Positions 11,262-24,900 of a stretch of DNA of 64,000 bases are shown here, in pieces (position 1 is the stretch's first letter; the number at the start of each line of letters is the position of its first letter). Both the position numbers and the translations under genes were made by a program. The stretch covers positions 1,776,291 through 1,840,290 of the forward strand of contig SSNP01000044.1 in assembly GCA_006937955.1 (NCBI GenBank), in the 5' to 3' direction. This stretch comes from Pachypanchax playfairii (lineage: Eukaryota > Chordata > Actinopteri > Cyprinodontiformes > Aplocheilidae). The notes under the pieces were generated by a model. It was given only the letters and a program-made list of their open reading frames with translations, searched no databases and was not told where the DNA came from.

Positions 11262-12190
11262 ATTTTTTGTCCTCGAGTCCGAGTCTGAGTCATTTGATTT
11301 TGAGTATCTGCCGATACCGAGACCCGATCCGATCTATAATACATTAAAAAATGAATAAAAATGTGCAAATAAACAGATCCAGGATGTTCCTTATGTTGTA
11401 TTGAATTCACCCTATTTAATATTTAGCTGCAGGGACAGGACAGCCAGCAGTCCTTGGACAACAGCCAGTTGTGGCCACTCCAGCATGTCCTGGGGTTTCC
11501 CCTGGGCTTCCTCCTGGTGGGGAGTCATGAAGTGTAAAAACGAACATGATGAGAGCGCATTTCTGTACTATGAGCATGCAGACAGTCCGAACCTACACAA
11601 ACCGGTGGACGGACATTACGTTGTTAAATAAAACATTGTGTAATTAAATAAGCTGATTAGAACGGCAGACGCTGCAGAAAGAGTGATCATGATCATGGAC
11701 TGTCTTCTGCATGCAGTAAGTGATCACCTCCACTCCATGAACCAGTAAACTAACACCAGAACTCATGCTAACGCGGCTAGTGAAGCTAATGGAGCTAAAG
11801 TGGCAACATTCTCAACACAACATCATTCACCGAGCCAATTAAAAAAGCTTACCTCGAAGAAAATATACGCACCGAGGATTTTATAAGTCCTCATCTTCTC
11901 CCCTGTTGTGTAAACTACAGAACTGTTAACATTCACATTTTCCCACAAGTTGCGGTCGGTCGTCGTGGAAACACGTCCCCTCTTAAAATGGCGGCTGCAG
12001 GTTGCTTGGGAAACTGTCCCGGATACTGACGTCACACGAAAAGGTTTATAGATGTGTTAAAAACTAATAAGAATATACAGTATATACATGTTCGAGTCCT
12101 GATCGGGAGGTAACGTCCGATTCCGATCGAGTCTGAAACTACGTGATCGAGCCTGATTTCCAACCACGTGATCGGATCTGGACATCCCTA
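11262..12190. mobile_element. hAT-type remnant
   Basis: The right end 'cacgtgatcggatctggacatcccta' reads on minus as TAGGGATGTCC, a common fish hAT terminus. The left part has the matching 'cgagtccgagtctgag..gataccgagacccgatccgat' style. The left terminus and target duplication are not found, perhaps because the neighbouring hAT at 10576 disrupted it. Confidence 0.5.
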
Positions 12191-12192
12191 AT

Positions 12193-12891
12193 GCAGATGC
12201 AAACTGTCAGGTGAAAAGCAGACTTGGATTTGGTTAAAATGAGGTATAAAACTATCATTTAGAGAGTGGAGGTCAGAGAAGGACCTGATATGGTTGTTAG
12301 AGATCCTTCATCCTTTGTTTGATCTATTTATTGCCAAGATTTCAGCTAGAAGCTCTTTGGGAATAACCTTGTTGGTGATAAAATTTGATGGGGGCCAAAC
12401 TGTATCATCTTTTGTCATAATATATATTTTGTCATAAGATCTAATTCTAAATGGGATCGTTTCTAATGTGTGTTATACTGTATGTCAATACATTACCAGC
12501 TTCTCTGCAGCATAATGTACAAGAATTGACACAGCTCTGATAAACACAGACGAATCAAACAAATAAGAAATTACTGGAAAAATCTAAACCTCTCATTGAT
12601 GAAGACATAAAAGAAAAGTTGTTTGCTCCGTGTCTTAGCTGATATACTGTAAAGTGGACAACTCCTAGCCTCGGGGACTGGAACATTTATTGTTCTGACA
12701 CACAACCGAGAGAATATGGGTGTTCCTTTTCCCAAAGGTTTAAGATGTCAGGGCAGATGCTGGATATGTCTTAGTGGTGCATTGTGACAAGTGGGGTGGA
12801 GGAATCCCAGAAAAAACAGAGACACTCTTGAGGACAGTGGCTCAGACAAAGAGACGGACAAAAATCCTGAGAAAGCTGCATTTAATCTGAC
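12193..12891. other. Upstream region of the EGF/NIDO gene
   Basis: AT-rich. If exon 1 is right, the 5' UTR and promoter lie here. No TATA box at a convincing distance from 12892. Confidence 0.4.
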
Positions 12892-12932
12892 ATGGCAGAA
12901 ACAAAAAAGACTATGACACAGGGAAATAAAAA
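12892..12932 (+). CDS. Tentative exon 1 of the EGF/NIDO gene (start codon)
   Basis: ATG in the context gacATGG opens 13 codons (MAETKKTMTQGNK) and ends AA|GTGAGT. That phase fits exon 2 exactly, and the join makes a lysine before CPLLWLLRLIAVLGYCCA. The result is a charged N-region followed by a hydrophobic core, as expected of a signal peptide. The intron to exon 2 would be about 5.3 kb. No other upstream ATG exon with the right phase was noticed, but the search was by eye. Confidence 0.5.
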
Positions 12933-15900
12933 GTGAGTAAACCTTTCTTTCTTTATATTATTTTAGTTATTCTGTGTCATTTCATTAAATATTTTTTTTT
13001 GTATCTGCAAAAATTTTTTGTTGTTCAACAGGTTTTTTGTTTTCTTAAGAAGTTCTTTTTTTTAACAATAAGTTTGATTTTATTTGAGGTGAAAGCATTT
13101 TCTTGGCCTTGATTTGTAAATCCATTTGCGTTTTTTTCTTAGTATAAGTCTGATATATTTGACCAAATGTATGTGTGAAAAGATGTATTTTATAATTTCC
13201 ATCTGTGATGTAACTCATTTGTTGTTAGAATACATACAACTAGCCTCAATTTGTTCGACAAGGGATTTTAATTTTTGAAATCCCTAAACCATCCTCAAGA
13301 CAAAGAGTCAATAATAAATAATTTTATTGTATAATAGAGATCAACATACTGTATACTTGAGCTACACTTTCCAGGCAGTTTCCAAATGTGAAGTATAATT
13401 AAATTACTTTTTATTTGGCAAGATAAGACAATCCAGCTTCCCATCACACTTATGTTGCCATGTTAATGTAATAAACAACGCTCTGAAGATTGATCAAACG
13501 TTTCATTTAATAATTTATGAAGATAAAATTATGCAGTGCTTCACAAAGGACCATCATAAAAATAAGAATGAAACAATCATATGAAATCACATTCAAGATA
13601 AATTAGAATTATTTAGAATTAAATATTACCCGAAAGCTCATTTGAAGATATGAGTTGCTTGTGAACAGGTCCGATGCGTCAACAGAGTGTAAACATAAGG
13701 GCAAAGAGCTCCAGAGCCTGGGGGCCACTACTGTAAAGGTTCTATCTGTCATTTAGTTTTCAGCCTTGTTGAAGGGACGTGAACAAACCCTGATCAGATC
13801 TCAAAGTCCTGGTGACAATAAATCTCTGAAGAAGATAAGTATAAAACACAATGTTGAATTGCATTTAGTAAGAGCAGTATATGTGATACATGGGAGCAGG
13901 TTTGAGTTGTGTTTTGGATTAGCTGCAGTTGATTCAAACATGAGTTACTGAGGTTTTCTGAAGCACAAACAATAACCTCAATCTTGCCCTCAGACTTAAT
14001 TCTGTTTTGAATGACTGGAATCATTGAAACATTGTGATAAAGCCGCTGTGCTACAACTTTTTCAAAAATCTTAACCAGAAAAGTTAGTTTTGCATCTGCA
14101 CTGATGGGTCTATAGTTGGTTTCTTTGCATTTTTAAAAGCAGCTGGGACCTGGCTGATATGCCGAAAGAACCAGTAACATGACGAAATGAGAGGTAACAG
14201 TAATGATGAGTGATATCTGAAACACATGATTCATCTGTTGAACCAATTTACAGCAATGGCTGAAAGAAATTGGGTGGTACCTGTAAAGAACTGTAAGATG
14301 AGTAGGTGGAATGAAAGGTAGAGATAATGAAGAATAACATTTCGCACAGTGTTCACTTTTGAAATACAAAACGTTCGTCATTAGAAAAAACTGGAACAGC
14401 AGAATGAACAGAAGAAACAATTTTAGCACTTGTGTCAAAAGATATTTGATTTTTTTAAACTATCTTGGATCAACTAAGAAAAATCAGTTGCTCTCCGTCC
14501 CTTAAACAATTCATTATTACAAAATGAGAGTTTTTTTCAGGTGAACAAGATGAACTGAAAGACCAGTTGATTTCCACAAGCTCTCTGTCTCCCTACAAGA
14601 ACCATCCATCCATCCATCCATCCATCCATCCATCCATCCATCCATCCATCCATCCATCCATCCATCCATTCTGCTAAATCAATTTAATTTAATTCAAAAA
14701 TACTTTAATAATCAGTGAAGGGAAGTTGGATGTTGTTGTAATTCAGTTTTCTTCAGAGAGCCATTGTAGATTATTCTAGCTGTGGGCAAGTTGAACCTCC
14801 TGTAGCCATCTAAGTTTCACCAGATCAGGAAAAGCAGAGGAAAATTATTTGTTTTTGGGTTGCAGAGGCAACAGGGTCAGGAGCAAAACCTAGACATCCC
14901 TCACTCCAACAACACTCAGGGCAGAGAGGACATGTCCCTCCAGCTAGTTCTGGGTCTGCCCGGGGTTTTCCTACTCGTGGGGCATGCCTGGAAATCCTCC
15001 ATAAGGACACAACCAGGGGGAATCCTGACCAGATCTCTAAACTCCTCAGCTGATTCCTTTCACTGTGGAAGAGCAGCAGCTCAACTTTAAGCTCCTCCAG
15101 ATGATGGAGCACTTCATCTTATCTCTGAGGCTGAGTCCAACCACCTTACAGTGGAAGCTCATTTCGGTCGCTTGTATCCAAGATCTTGTTCTCAGAATGT
15201 TGGAAAGCCACCTACATCATCTTGTGTCACCTATAACTGGAGCTTTTTAAATTTGCCCAATAGCAGTGCAGAAGATAGCAATCATAGAAACAATAAATAC
15301 TGGCTGGAGGGATGCTTTTGATCAGGGGCTAGACAGATTACTTGGACTGGTTAGTCCTTCCGCAACCTGATGTTGTTTCAGCTCCTGACATCTGAGAAAG
15401 GATGTTAGGATTATACAAACCAGACACAGGCAATTTTATTTAAATATACAGATATCTATAAAATTATAGATTCATTACATGTTAAGTTTTTTTTAAGTCA
15501 ATCTGTGACTCAGATCTTGGTCTTTTGCAGTGACTTATTTAAACATGATTACACTTAGATCTTCTTTTTCAGCCTAACTCAGTATTTCTGAAACAAGGTA
15601 ATTATAAATGTTCTGATAATGCTTGGGTAAGCCCATCTCTGCTGTCTTAACTGTATTTACTGAATTCAGCTTCAGTAAAATAGGTTTCACTGTGATAAGC
15701 CAAATAAAATAATACACAAACAAAACACACAAACCATGATAATTCTATGTTTACTTCCACCAAGGAGGTAAAATTGTTGCTAGCTTTGGTTTGTCTGTTA
15801 GCAATATACAACTTGATAATTAAACACAGAACTTAGCAGGATGTTTATAAAGTTTTTTTTTTTTTGACATATGATCTGATAGGGTTTAATAATCCAGACT

Positions 15901-18900
15901 GATAGTGTGAAGTTGAGCTGACATAAGGGATTATTAGTGAATCTAACAGGTGTGTAGAGTAGGGGTCAAAATGTATTTTCCATTCTGATGCTTTATGGAA
16001 AACTATGTATGGTTTTATTTATTAATTGAAAGTTGTATATTTTTTATTTATTTCTGTTATTTGTATTACAGTATCATACATCTAACTTGGCTCTTCTATG
16101 TATAGCCCCACCTCTTGTCGGGTCGGGGAAACACATAGTACCACAATAAGTCTTTGTTTTGCTTGATTTAAGTGTTTTATTTTAACCCAAATCTTCTTGC
16201 CTCTGAGTCCTGCCTACATCTGGGTCCTTTACCCCCCCACACCACACCACAGTTTTGTTAAAAAAATCATTTGATTTTTCCCATATTTCTAAGACAGGTA
16301 GGTGTTACTATTTCTCTTAATATTTTAACATTTCTTGGCAAAAGTAGGCCACACAATTTATTTAATGTAAAATAAGGAAATGCAACAAAAATAAATAAAT
16401 AAAAACATGCAAATATTTTCACTCAAAAGTCACTTACATGGTAGGATTCTATCAAAGAAGAAGCAGTACTTGGTGATAAAATGATAAAAGCAATTATTTA
16501 TATATTATATTATATATATTGGACCAGAAAAAAACATGATTGCTTAAACTGATAAGACATTTTGACTTCTACACATTAATGTATAATTAACATATAATAT
16601 AGGAATTTATTTTTATTTGAAAAGATTGTTTTGCCAACAGAAAGTGTTGATGTTACATGTAATATTCATCTCTGTCCCAGATGCAGTACCTTTGGGACTG
16701 TAGGCGTTCCTGCCTCTAAGTAACTGGAGTTGAAGCATTGACTGTTTGTCCATTCAGACCTTTTTTCAGTATCACAGACAATAGCACTACATGACCTGAA
16801 GGAAGTATCAACATTTGGATGGTAACCCAATCAGGACAAACAAAATATTTACATTGTTGTTGTTCTCAACAACGAGCTTGTCCTTACCTTGAGTCATTTA
16901 CCAGAAAAATACCGATCAGAGTGCATAGCACATTTTGGAAACTATTTAATGTTACAGTTCACTGATGTCAAAATCTGAGTTTATAAATATAACTTTATAT
17001 AAAAGACTCTGGATGTGTTTGATATCTGATGTTTTGGAATGATTCTTGTTGTAGTTTGAATGTCGGTATTCAGTTCTAATCTGATATCCTCTATGCCATG
17101 AACTGCTAAATCCTCTTTTGTTTCTAAATTATAGATCTTGTAAAGCGTAAACTGTAACCAGTAAATTAATCAGCACACATATTTAGCATAGTGCATTATG
17201 CCTTCTCCTTTGCCTGGTTTGATTTGGAACTGGCCACCTTCCAAAAAAAACAAAAAAACAAGTAAATGACCAAACGACTGAAGCTGAAATTACAAGTGAT
17301 TTTAAAACATCCAAACACCTGATTTCTAAGATCAGCTGTTCAGTGAGTTTATGATTCAGATTTAAAGCATATCAAAATACAGTAGGTGAATATGTGACTC
17401 TCAGAAAAAAGCTTTAAGCCTTTAACACAAAAGATTTTCGGTTATTCACTGGGTTTGATCAGTGATATTGTCAAGATGAAAAAACCTTAAAGTGTTGTGT
17501 TGATCTATTGTAAATTGGGGTCCTATTTATAGTTCTGGTGCTCTTAAATATTTGATCTATATCTGTATATATTGATTTTTTTGGGGGGGGGGGTTGTGCA
17601 TGCTTTAACTAGAAAAGCACTCAGAGAGCATAGACCTCGGCCAAGCAGCACTTGGACTTATTGTAGAAAGTACCATGTCCGTATCTTGAAACAAAATTCC
17701 TGGATTCAGACGGTAATCCAGATCATCCCCAAAACGTAATCATCATACGTTTTTGAGTTATCCTGCTAACAGATAGACAAACAAACAAACCCGGATGAAA
17801 ACACTACCTCCTTGGCAAAGGTAATAAAGTATAAAATGGTTTTATTAAATGGTAAACCATAATGTCAGAGGGTCTAACTGAAGATTTGACCATGTTCAGA
17901 ACATACCCATTACATGAATTAAATAAGGATTATACAACAAAAAAGAAAGATGATAAAATTGCATTTTTCAGCAGGTGAGTCATGGACTGATTTCCCTTTG
18001 TAATTTAATATAGTAATTTTTTTAAAAGATTTTTTAAAAATGTCTACTAAAATTAGATTTTAAACTCCTGCCATTGCCTTCAAACTTCCATTTGTGTTAC
18101 AGCAACCATAAAGACTTTTTCTTTTGTCTTGGAAAAATTTACTTCTTTTTCTCTTTTTTTAAGATTACAGAATTCTTTAATATGGTATATTGAGATATGA
18201 ATTAATGGATATTTTGCCCTAATTGTTGATCAGCATTTTTCTTCTTTTTGTTCTTACAGGTGCCCTCTCTTGTGGCTGTTAAGATTAATTGCAGTGCTGG
18301 GATACTGCTGTGCAGGTATCTTACATATTAAACATGCTTTTGTTATGCTTATATCATCACAAACGACTGAGATCAAATAACTCAAACTCTTTAATTACAT
18401 ACACAATTGTAGGAGTAGACAAGTAATCATGACCAGTATTTCTCAAGCTCTGTTTTTTCCTTTTATTCCTTTCAGCTATTGTTGACCAGAAGGACTGCCA
18501 GGATTCAGGCATTACATGCCATTCTCAGGCTGACTGCGTGAAGATTAGGAATAACTTTACCTGTGTGTGCCGCTCAGGCTTTCAGGGTGATGGTTTGCTG
18601 TGTAGTGACATTGATGAATGTCTGGGTCTCTTGCACAATTGTCATCGCATGGCCACCTGCAACAACATAGCGGGAAGCTACACATGTGCCTGCCTCAGCG
18701 GATATAGTGGAGATGGCAAAAACTGTCAGGATATCAATGAATGTCTAACAGGAAATGGTGGTTGCCATGCTGATGCCCTCTGCACTAATACCCAGGGATC
18801 ACGAAGCTGTCAGTGTAACACAGGGTTTGAGGGTGATGGTTTTCTCTGCTCTGATAAAAATGAATGCACAAACAGAGGGGTCTGCCATTGGAATGCAACC

Positions 18901-21900
18901 TGTGCCAACAGCCCTGGCTCATATATATGTACTTGTAATCCCGGCTACAAAGGGAATGGAATTTACTTGTGTATGGACATAGATGAATGTTCAGAAAATC
19001 CTCGTTTGTGCTCTTCCTCATTAGGCTACAAAAGCTGTATAAACTTGCCTGGTTCTTATCGTTGCACATGCAACAATGGATTTCAAAGTGCTGAACAGAG
19101 CTGTGTAGACATCAATGAATGTGCACAGAGTATCTGCAGCCCATATGCAGACTGTAATAACACCCTTGGGTCATACCAGTGTACTTGTTGGACTGGGTTT
19201 GTAGGAAATGGGCTGACATGTGTAGATATAAATGAATGCAACACAGATAATAAATGTGACCGTAATGCTTTGTGCATCAACAGGCTGGGCACTTATGAAT
19301 GCTCTTGTCTGGAAGGTTTTCTCGGAAATGGGCAAAGGTGTGAAGACATTAATGAGTGTTCACAACCTAACATTTGCCCATCCTCCGCTACCTGTGTCAA
19401 CACTGCTGGGTCATATTACTGTGACTGTGGCAGCGGCTTTATTTACAATAACTCCCGGTGCAATGACCTAGATGAGTGTACTGCAGGCCACTGCAGTCCC
19501 CATGCATCCTGCATTAATTCACCTGGTTCCTTTTCTTGTCAGTGTTTGAAAGGCTACAGGGGGAATGGTTTTACCTGTAATGATATAGATGAATGCGCTC
19601 CAACTTCACCATGCCACTCCAAAGCACTTTGTATTAACCTTCCTGGCTCATACAACTGCACATGTAATGAGGGTTATTCTGGAGATGGGGCTATCCAGTG
19701 CAATGACGTGAATGAGTGTTTGGTGAACAATGGAGGCTGCAGAAACAAAGCAACATGTGTCAACAATCAGGGTTCTTTTGCTTGCACATGCCCATCAGGG
19801 TTTGTCTTGATTAACCGGACAAGTTGCCAAGATATAAACGAATGTAAGGAAATGAGTAATCCATGTGGAATTAACGAAGAGTGCAAAAACACAGATGGAT
19901 CCTTTGAATGCCCCTGCCGGAGAGGATTCTATCGCCCAGCCAGCAACCTGCCCTGTATTGATAAGGACGAGTGTAAAGACAATCTATGCCACATCAATGC
20001 CACCTGTCTTAACACTATTGGCTCGTACATTTGCACCTGTAAGAAAGGCTTTACAGGAAATGGAACCCAGTGTGTGGATATAGATGAGTGTAGTGAGAAT
20101 GCATGCCATGCAAGAGCCAAATGCACCAACTTTATCGGGGACTTCTTTTGCTCTTGTCAACAAGGTTTCAGTGGCAATGGTTTTTCATGTCAGGATGTGG
20201 ACGAATGCTCGCTCTCTAACATGACCTGCCCTACCTTCTCTAAATGCGTTAACTCACCTGGTGCTTATGTTTGCTCATGTTTAAATGGGACAGTGGCCTC
20301 CAATGATACATGTGTGCCTCCCGTTTCTCTATGTGATCCTCCCTGCCACAGTAAGGGCCTATGCCACCATTCACCTTCTGGATATCAGTGTGTTTGTGAC
20401 CTGGGATATGATGGTAATGGGCTGACTTGCACTGACAAAGATGAGTGCCAGATGAAAGATATCTGTCCTGACAACAAAACTGAGTGTGTGAATCTTCCAG
20501 GATCCTTTTCTTGTTTTTGCAAGCAAGGCTACGCTCTAAATGGAGAACTGTGTGTTGGTGAGATATTTTATATGATTCTCAAGCAAATTCAAAATCTCAC
20601 AACTCTGCCAATATTTACTAATTTGTAATTTATCTTGACCAATGTTTTACCATACTGTGGAAGTGTTAGGAGACAGAATACATGAAAACGATGATGACTT
20701 TGATTCATATCATGTAAAGTCATGGCACTGCAATGAATGAACCATATGTATTTTTTGTTATTTAAAGGCATACTATGTAGAAAAAGTGGAAATAATGGCT
20801 TTTTTTCAACACCAGGAGACAGTAATAAGCTAAATCATAATCCCGTTACTTCCACTAACCACCAGCAATGAGTATTATTCCTCACTCCAAGTCGCATTTA
20901 CTGTATCAGCCAACAAAAACGGTTCTTGTAGGCTGAAACCAAACCATAACAACAGAGCAGTTCAGTCACCAGACCAGAACTGGATCTTCTGCTCTCTTTT
21001 CTTCTCTCACACATATGCGGGTCTCCTTTCACCCTCTCTCACCACACCAGAACTCACTTCTGACACAAAAAACATCAATGATTTATCGCCAGACAAAACC
21101 AGCAGCGAACATTTTTCAGCAGTAAACAGACAAATATATCTGTAATAATATTTGTGGCGATCAAAAAAAAAAAAGTTAAAGTAAAACGAGTCAAGAAAGG
21201 CCACAATGAAAACAAGCAGTTCACGTAAACAACGCACCTGAAATAAACTGTCTCAAAAACTTAATCAGTCCTTCTCAGTTAGCGGGGCGTGCCCGGTGCC
21301 ATGCCAGGGGGGCGCGTATGACTTTTGGGAACATGCTTTTTTGCCGTACTAGAAAAAAAGTGCTACTGCACATCCACTACAGTGGGTGGTGGTGGCGGTC
21401 TTGTTGTCAGAATGTGCACAGGAAACATTAGTTCAGTGGTGTAGGCCTGAGCATGCGCACACACAGCACTGAGCAGGCAAATGAAGTGCACAGGGCTTCC
21501 AACTTAGCGACTTTGGAGCTATTTCTAATGACTTTTCAGATTCCTATTGGGACTTTTTCCCCCAAAAAGCGCCTAGCAACAAATCTAACAACATTTCTGA
21601 CTTGCTTTAACTACGTTATGTGGAGATTGGATACCAATATTTGCAGATTAGAGCTGTTAAGACCTGCTTCCTCACAAATGCTCACACAGTGCATGCAACA
21701 CAATCACGTGACATTGACCAACCAACCATAAACTTCTCTTAGTTATCACTTGCTAGCAAAGATGTTTTTTGTTTTGTTTATAAACTGAACCGAGTGCAAG
21801 TACTTAACAAGAGGAAAAATGAAGTAAACAACATAACAGTTACAAGGACAAACAGCCAGGTGGGTTAATTATATAAATACATAAAAAGATTTGCACATTT

Positions 21901-24900
21901 TGATTTTGTTAGAGGAGTGTGATATTAATGTTAACAGAAGCTAACTCAGGCAATGATAATGCTCGCTTTGAAGTGTCTTTTTTGTGTGCAGCAGATCAGG
22001 AGCTCCAAAAACTGGCATACTCACTCTAGTGGTGGAAAAAAGTACTACAAGATTTCTGGCCCAACAAATAATTAAAAAAGATCCATAACTTTAAAATAAA
22101 AATAAATCACATATGGCAAACAACATCTGGTTTAGCTCTCTAATTATGGTATTACTTTAGTTTTAAAAAACATAATATTGAAAATTCTACATATTATGCC
22201 TTTAAAGAATATTACCTGACACAATCTGCATGAATAATTCTCTGAAATTTTGAAAGTGTTGTAAAGAGAGCATGCTGACGTATATTTTCTTAAATGCAAT
22301 TATTTAAAAAAAAATGTTTGATAAATAAGTCCAAAAATGTGTGATACTGAGTTAAATAGCATCCCCCTCATTACTGTTTGGTTGTTTCCATCTAGTACAC
22401 CTAATTTAAAATTTTATACAGAATTTGTATTTTGTCTGAGGATAAGGTGTCATTTTTTTTTACTTGACCTGGATTTTGAATTAAACTCAATCCCTAAAAA
22501 TTTTATTCAGCAAATTGGAACCATGTTTTACTTTGGTGAAAAATTCTTTTGATAAATGCCTTAAGCTGGATTCATACTAACGCAGTTCCGACAGGTCGGA
22601 GGCACACACCGCCATGATACGACGTCGTATGGGCTCTCCAGCTGCCTCGGTGGTTGGTTGGAGTCACGCTCTATTTTCTAACTTTCCGACAGCCGTGTGT
22701 GATTGGTCAGCAAAACAACCCAACTTCATTTCCGGCACGACATAGCTTCCTTTTTGTAAACAGCATGAGTGTTGACAGTCTTGAAGACAAATTTGTTCGC
22801 ATTAAAAGAGGTCTGAAGGGTAGCAGTGGCGATGCTGGTGGCCGTAAAGTCAATGCTTTTTATTTATTTTATTCCTGGAGGAGAATTTCTTTAAAACACA
22901 GACGGAAAAGTAAAGAACATGCCTCCTGCTGTCCTGGCGGAGAATTTCTTTGCAACAGGGTCGGGGTAGTATGAACAGAGACTGACTCCGTCAGTACGCT
23001 GCCGTGTGGGAGCACTTTTTTCCTTTGCGTAAGCATGAATCCAGCTTTAGTCATCTTCATGCCCCTAACTACCCTTTGTCCATCCCTTTTCCAGATGTAG
23101 ACGAGTGTGAGACTGGGCAACAGAAATGCAGTAAATTTGCCCAGTGTCTCAACACATTAGGCAGCTATTCCTGTTTCTGTCTCAGTGGTTTCACAGGAGA
23201 TGGGAAGAACTGCTCTGGTAAGTATCAGTTTTCTATTATATACAACCATTGAAAGAAATGCTGTTTTGCCTGTTACGTGGACTCTTTTGTAAGTTTTTTT
23301 AGAACTTTTTGGGGCTACTTCCTTGACACTGTCCCATTTTGGATGAATTATAGACTTTGATGAGTGCCAAGTCCAAAACGGAGGATGTCATCCTGTTGCC
23401 AATTGCACTAACTCACCAGGATCTTTCTCCTGTGTCTGTCCACGTGGCATGGAGGGTGATGGCTTTGACTGTCAGGATGTGAATGAATGTGAGCAGAACT
23501 CTACCCTGCTTTCCAACTGCAGCTCCCAGGCTTTGTGCCTCAACACCAATGGTTCATACCTCTGCCAGTGTCATGATGGATATCAGGGGGATGGCTTCAT
23601 TTGTGTGGATGTGGATGAATGTGCACTGCCTACAGCTTGTACTGAAAACATGGCATGCGTCAATATTCCTGGATCCTACAGCTGTTCTTGTATCCTGGGA
23701 AGAGTGTACAACAAGGGGACGTGTGTAAGCGAAAATACCTGCTTAAACGCTAGCAGCAACTGTCACATGCTTGCCAAATGCCACCCATACCAGGGTTCCT
23801 TCTACTGTCAATGTGCAGAGGGTTATGAAGGAAGTGGAACTGACTGCTGGGATGTAGATGAATGTGATCAGTTACGCGATCAAATGTGCCCTCCTTTTTC
23901 CTCCTGTTTTAACACAAATGGCTCCTATGTCTGCAACTGTTGGGAAGGTTTTCAGAACAACGGGACACACTGCTTGGACTTAGATGAATGTGTGATGGAA
24001 AACTTCCCCTGCCCTGACAACAGTACCTGTACTAATCTTGCAGGAAGCTACAACTGTACGTGTGACCCAGGTTTCACAGGCAACAACTCCCTTTGTCTTG
24101 ACATTGATGAGTGTAGCCTTGGACTTATTTGGTGTCATAATTTTTCTATCTGCATAAATAAAATTGGATCTTTTGCCTGTGAGTGCTTGGAAGGTTATCA
24201 AGGCAACAGTACTTACTGCGAGGATATCAATGAATGCTTAGCTAATTCTTCTTGCCCTAAACACAGCACATGTATGAATACCAATGGAAACTACCACTGT
24301 TTTTGTGACACCGGATTTTACAACAACAGCGACCAGTGTATAGACATTGACGAATGCAGTGAAAAAGAGATGGGAGAGATTTGTACAAATGGAACATGCA
24401 TCAATGCTCCAGGGTCTTATTACTGTGAATGTGTCCCAGGATTCTGGAGTAATGGTACTGAGTGTGTAGATGTAGACGAATGCTCAGACACAATCAACGG
24501 CTCAGTCTGCCAACCTAATTCTACATGTGCCAACATCCCTGGGTCATACCAATGCCCCTGTAATAAAGGCTTCATCCTTAATGGAACTGAGTGTCATGAT
24601 GTGGATGAGTGTCATGACTCAGATGGCTTTCCTTGCCCAGAACACTCATTATGTTACAACGTAGCAGGAACTTTCTTCTGCATGTGCTCTCCTGGATACA
24701 AAAGCAATGGCTCAATCTGTGAGGATATTAATGAATGCATGCATAATGCCACCTGTCGTTTTGATCAGGTATGCACAAACCTGCCCGGAACATACAATTG
24801 CTCTTGCCCACTGGGGTACCACGAGGAGAGGGAGACATGTGTCGACAACAATGAATGTGAGAATTCACCATGCCACATATTGGCATACTGCTGGAACACA

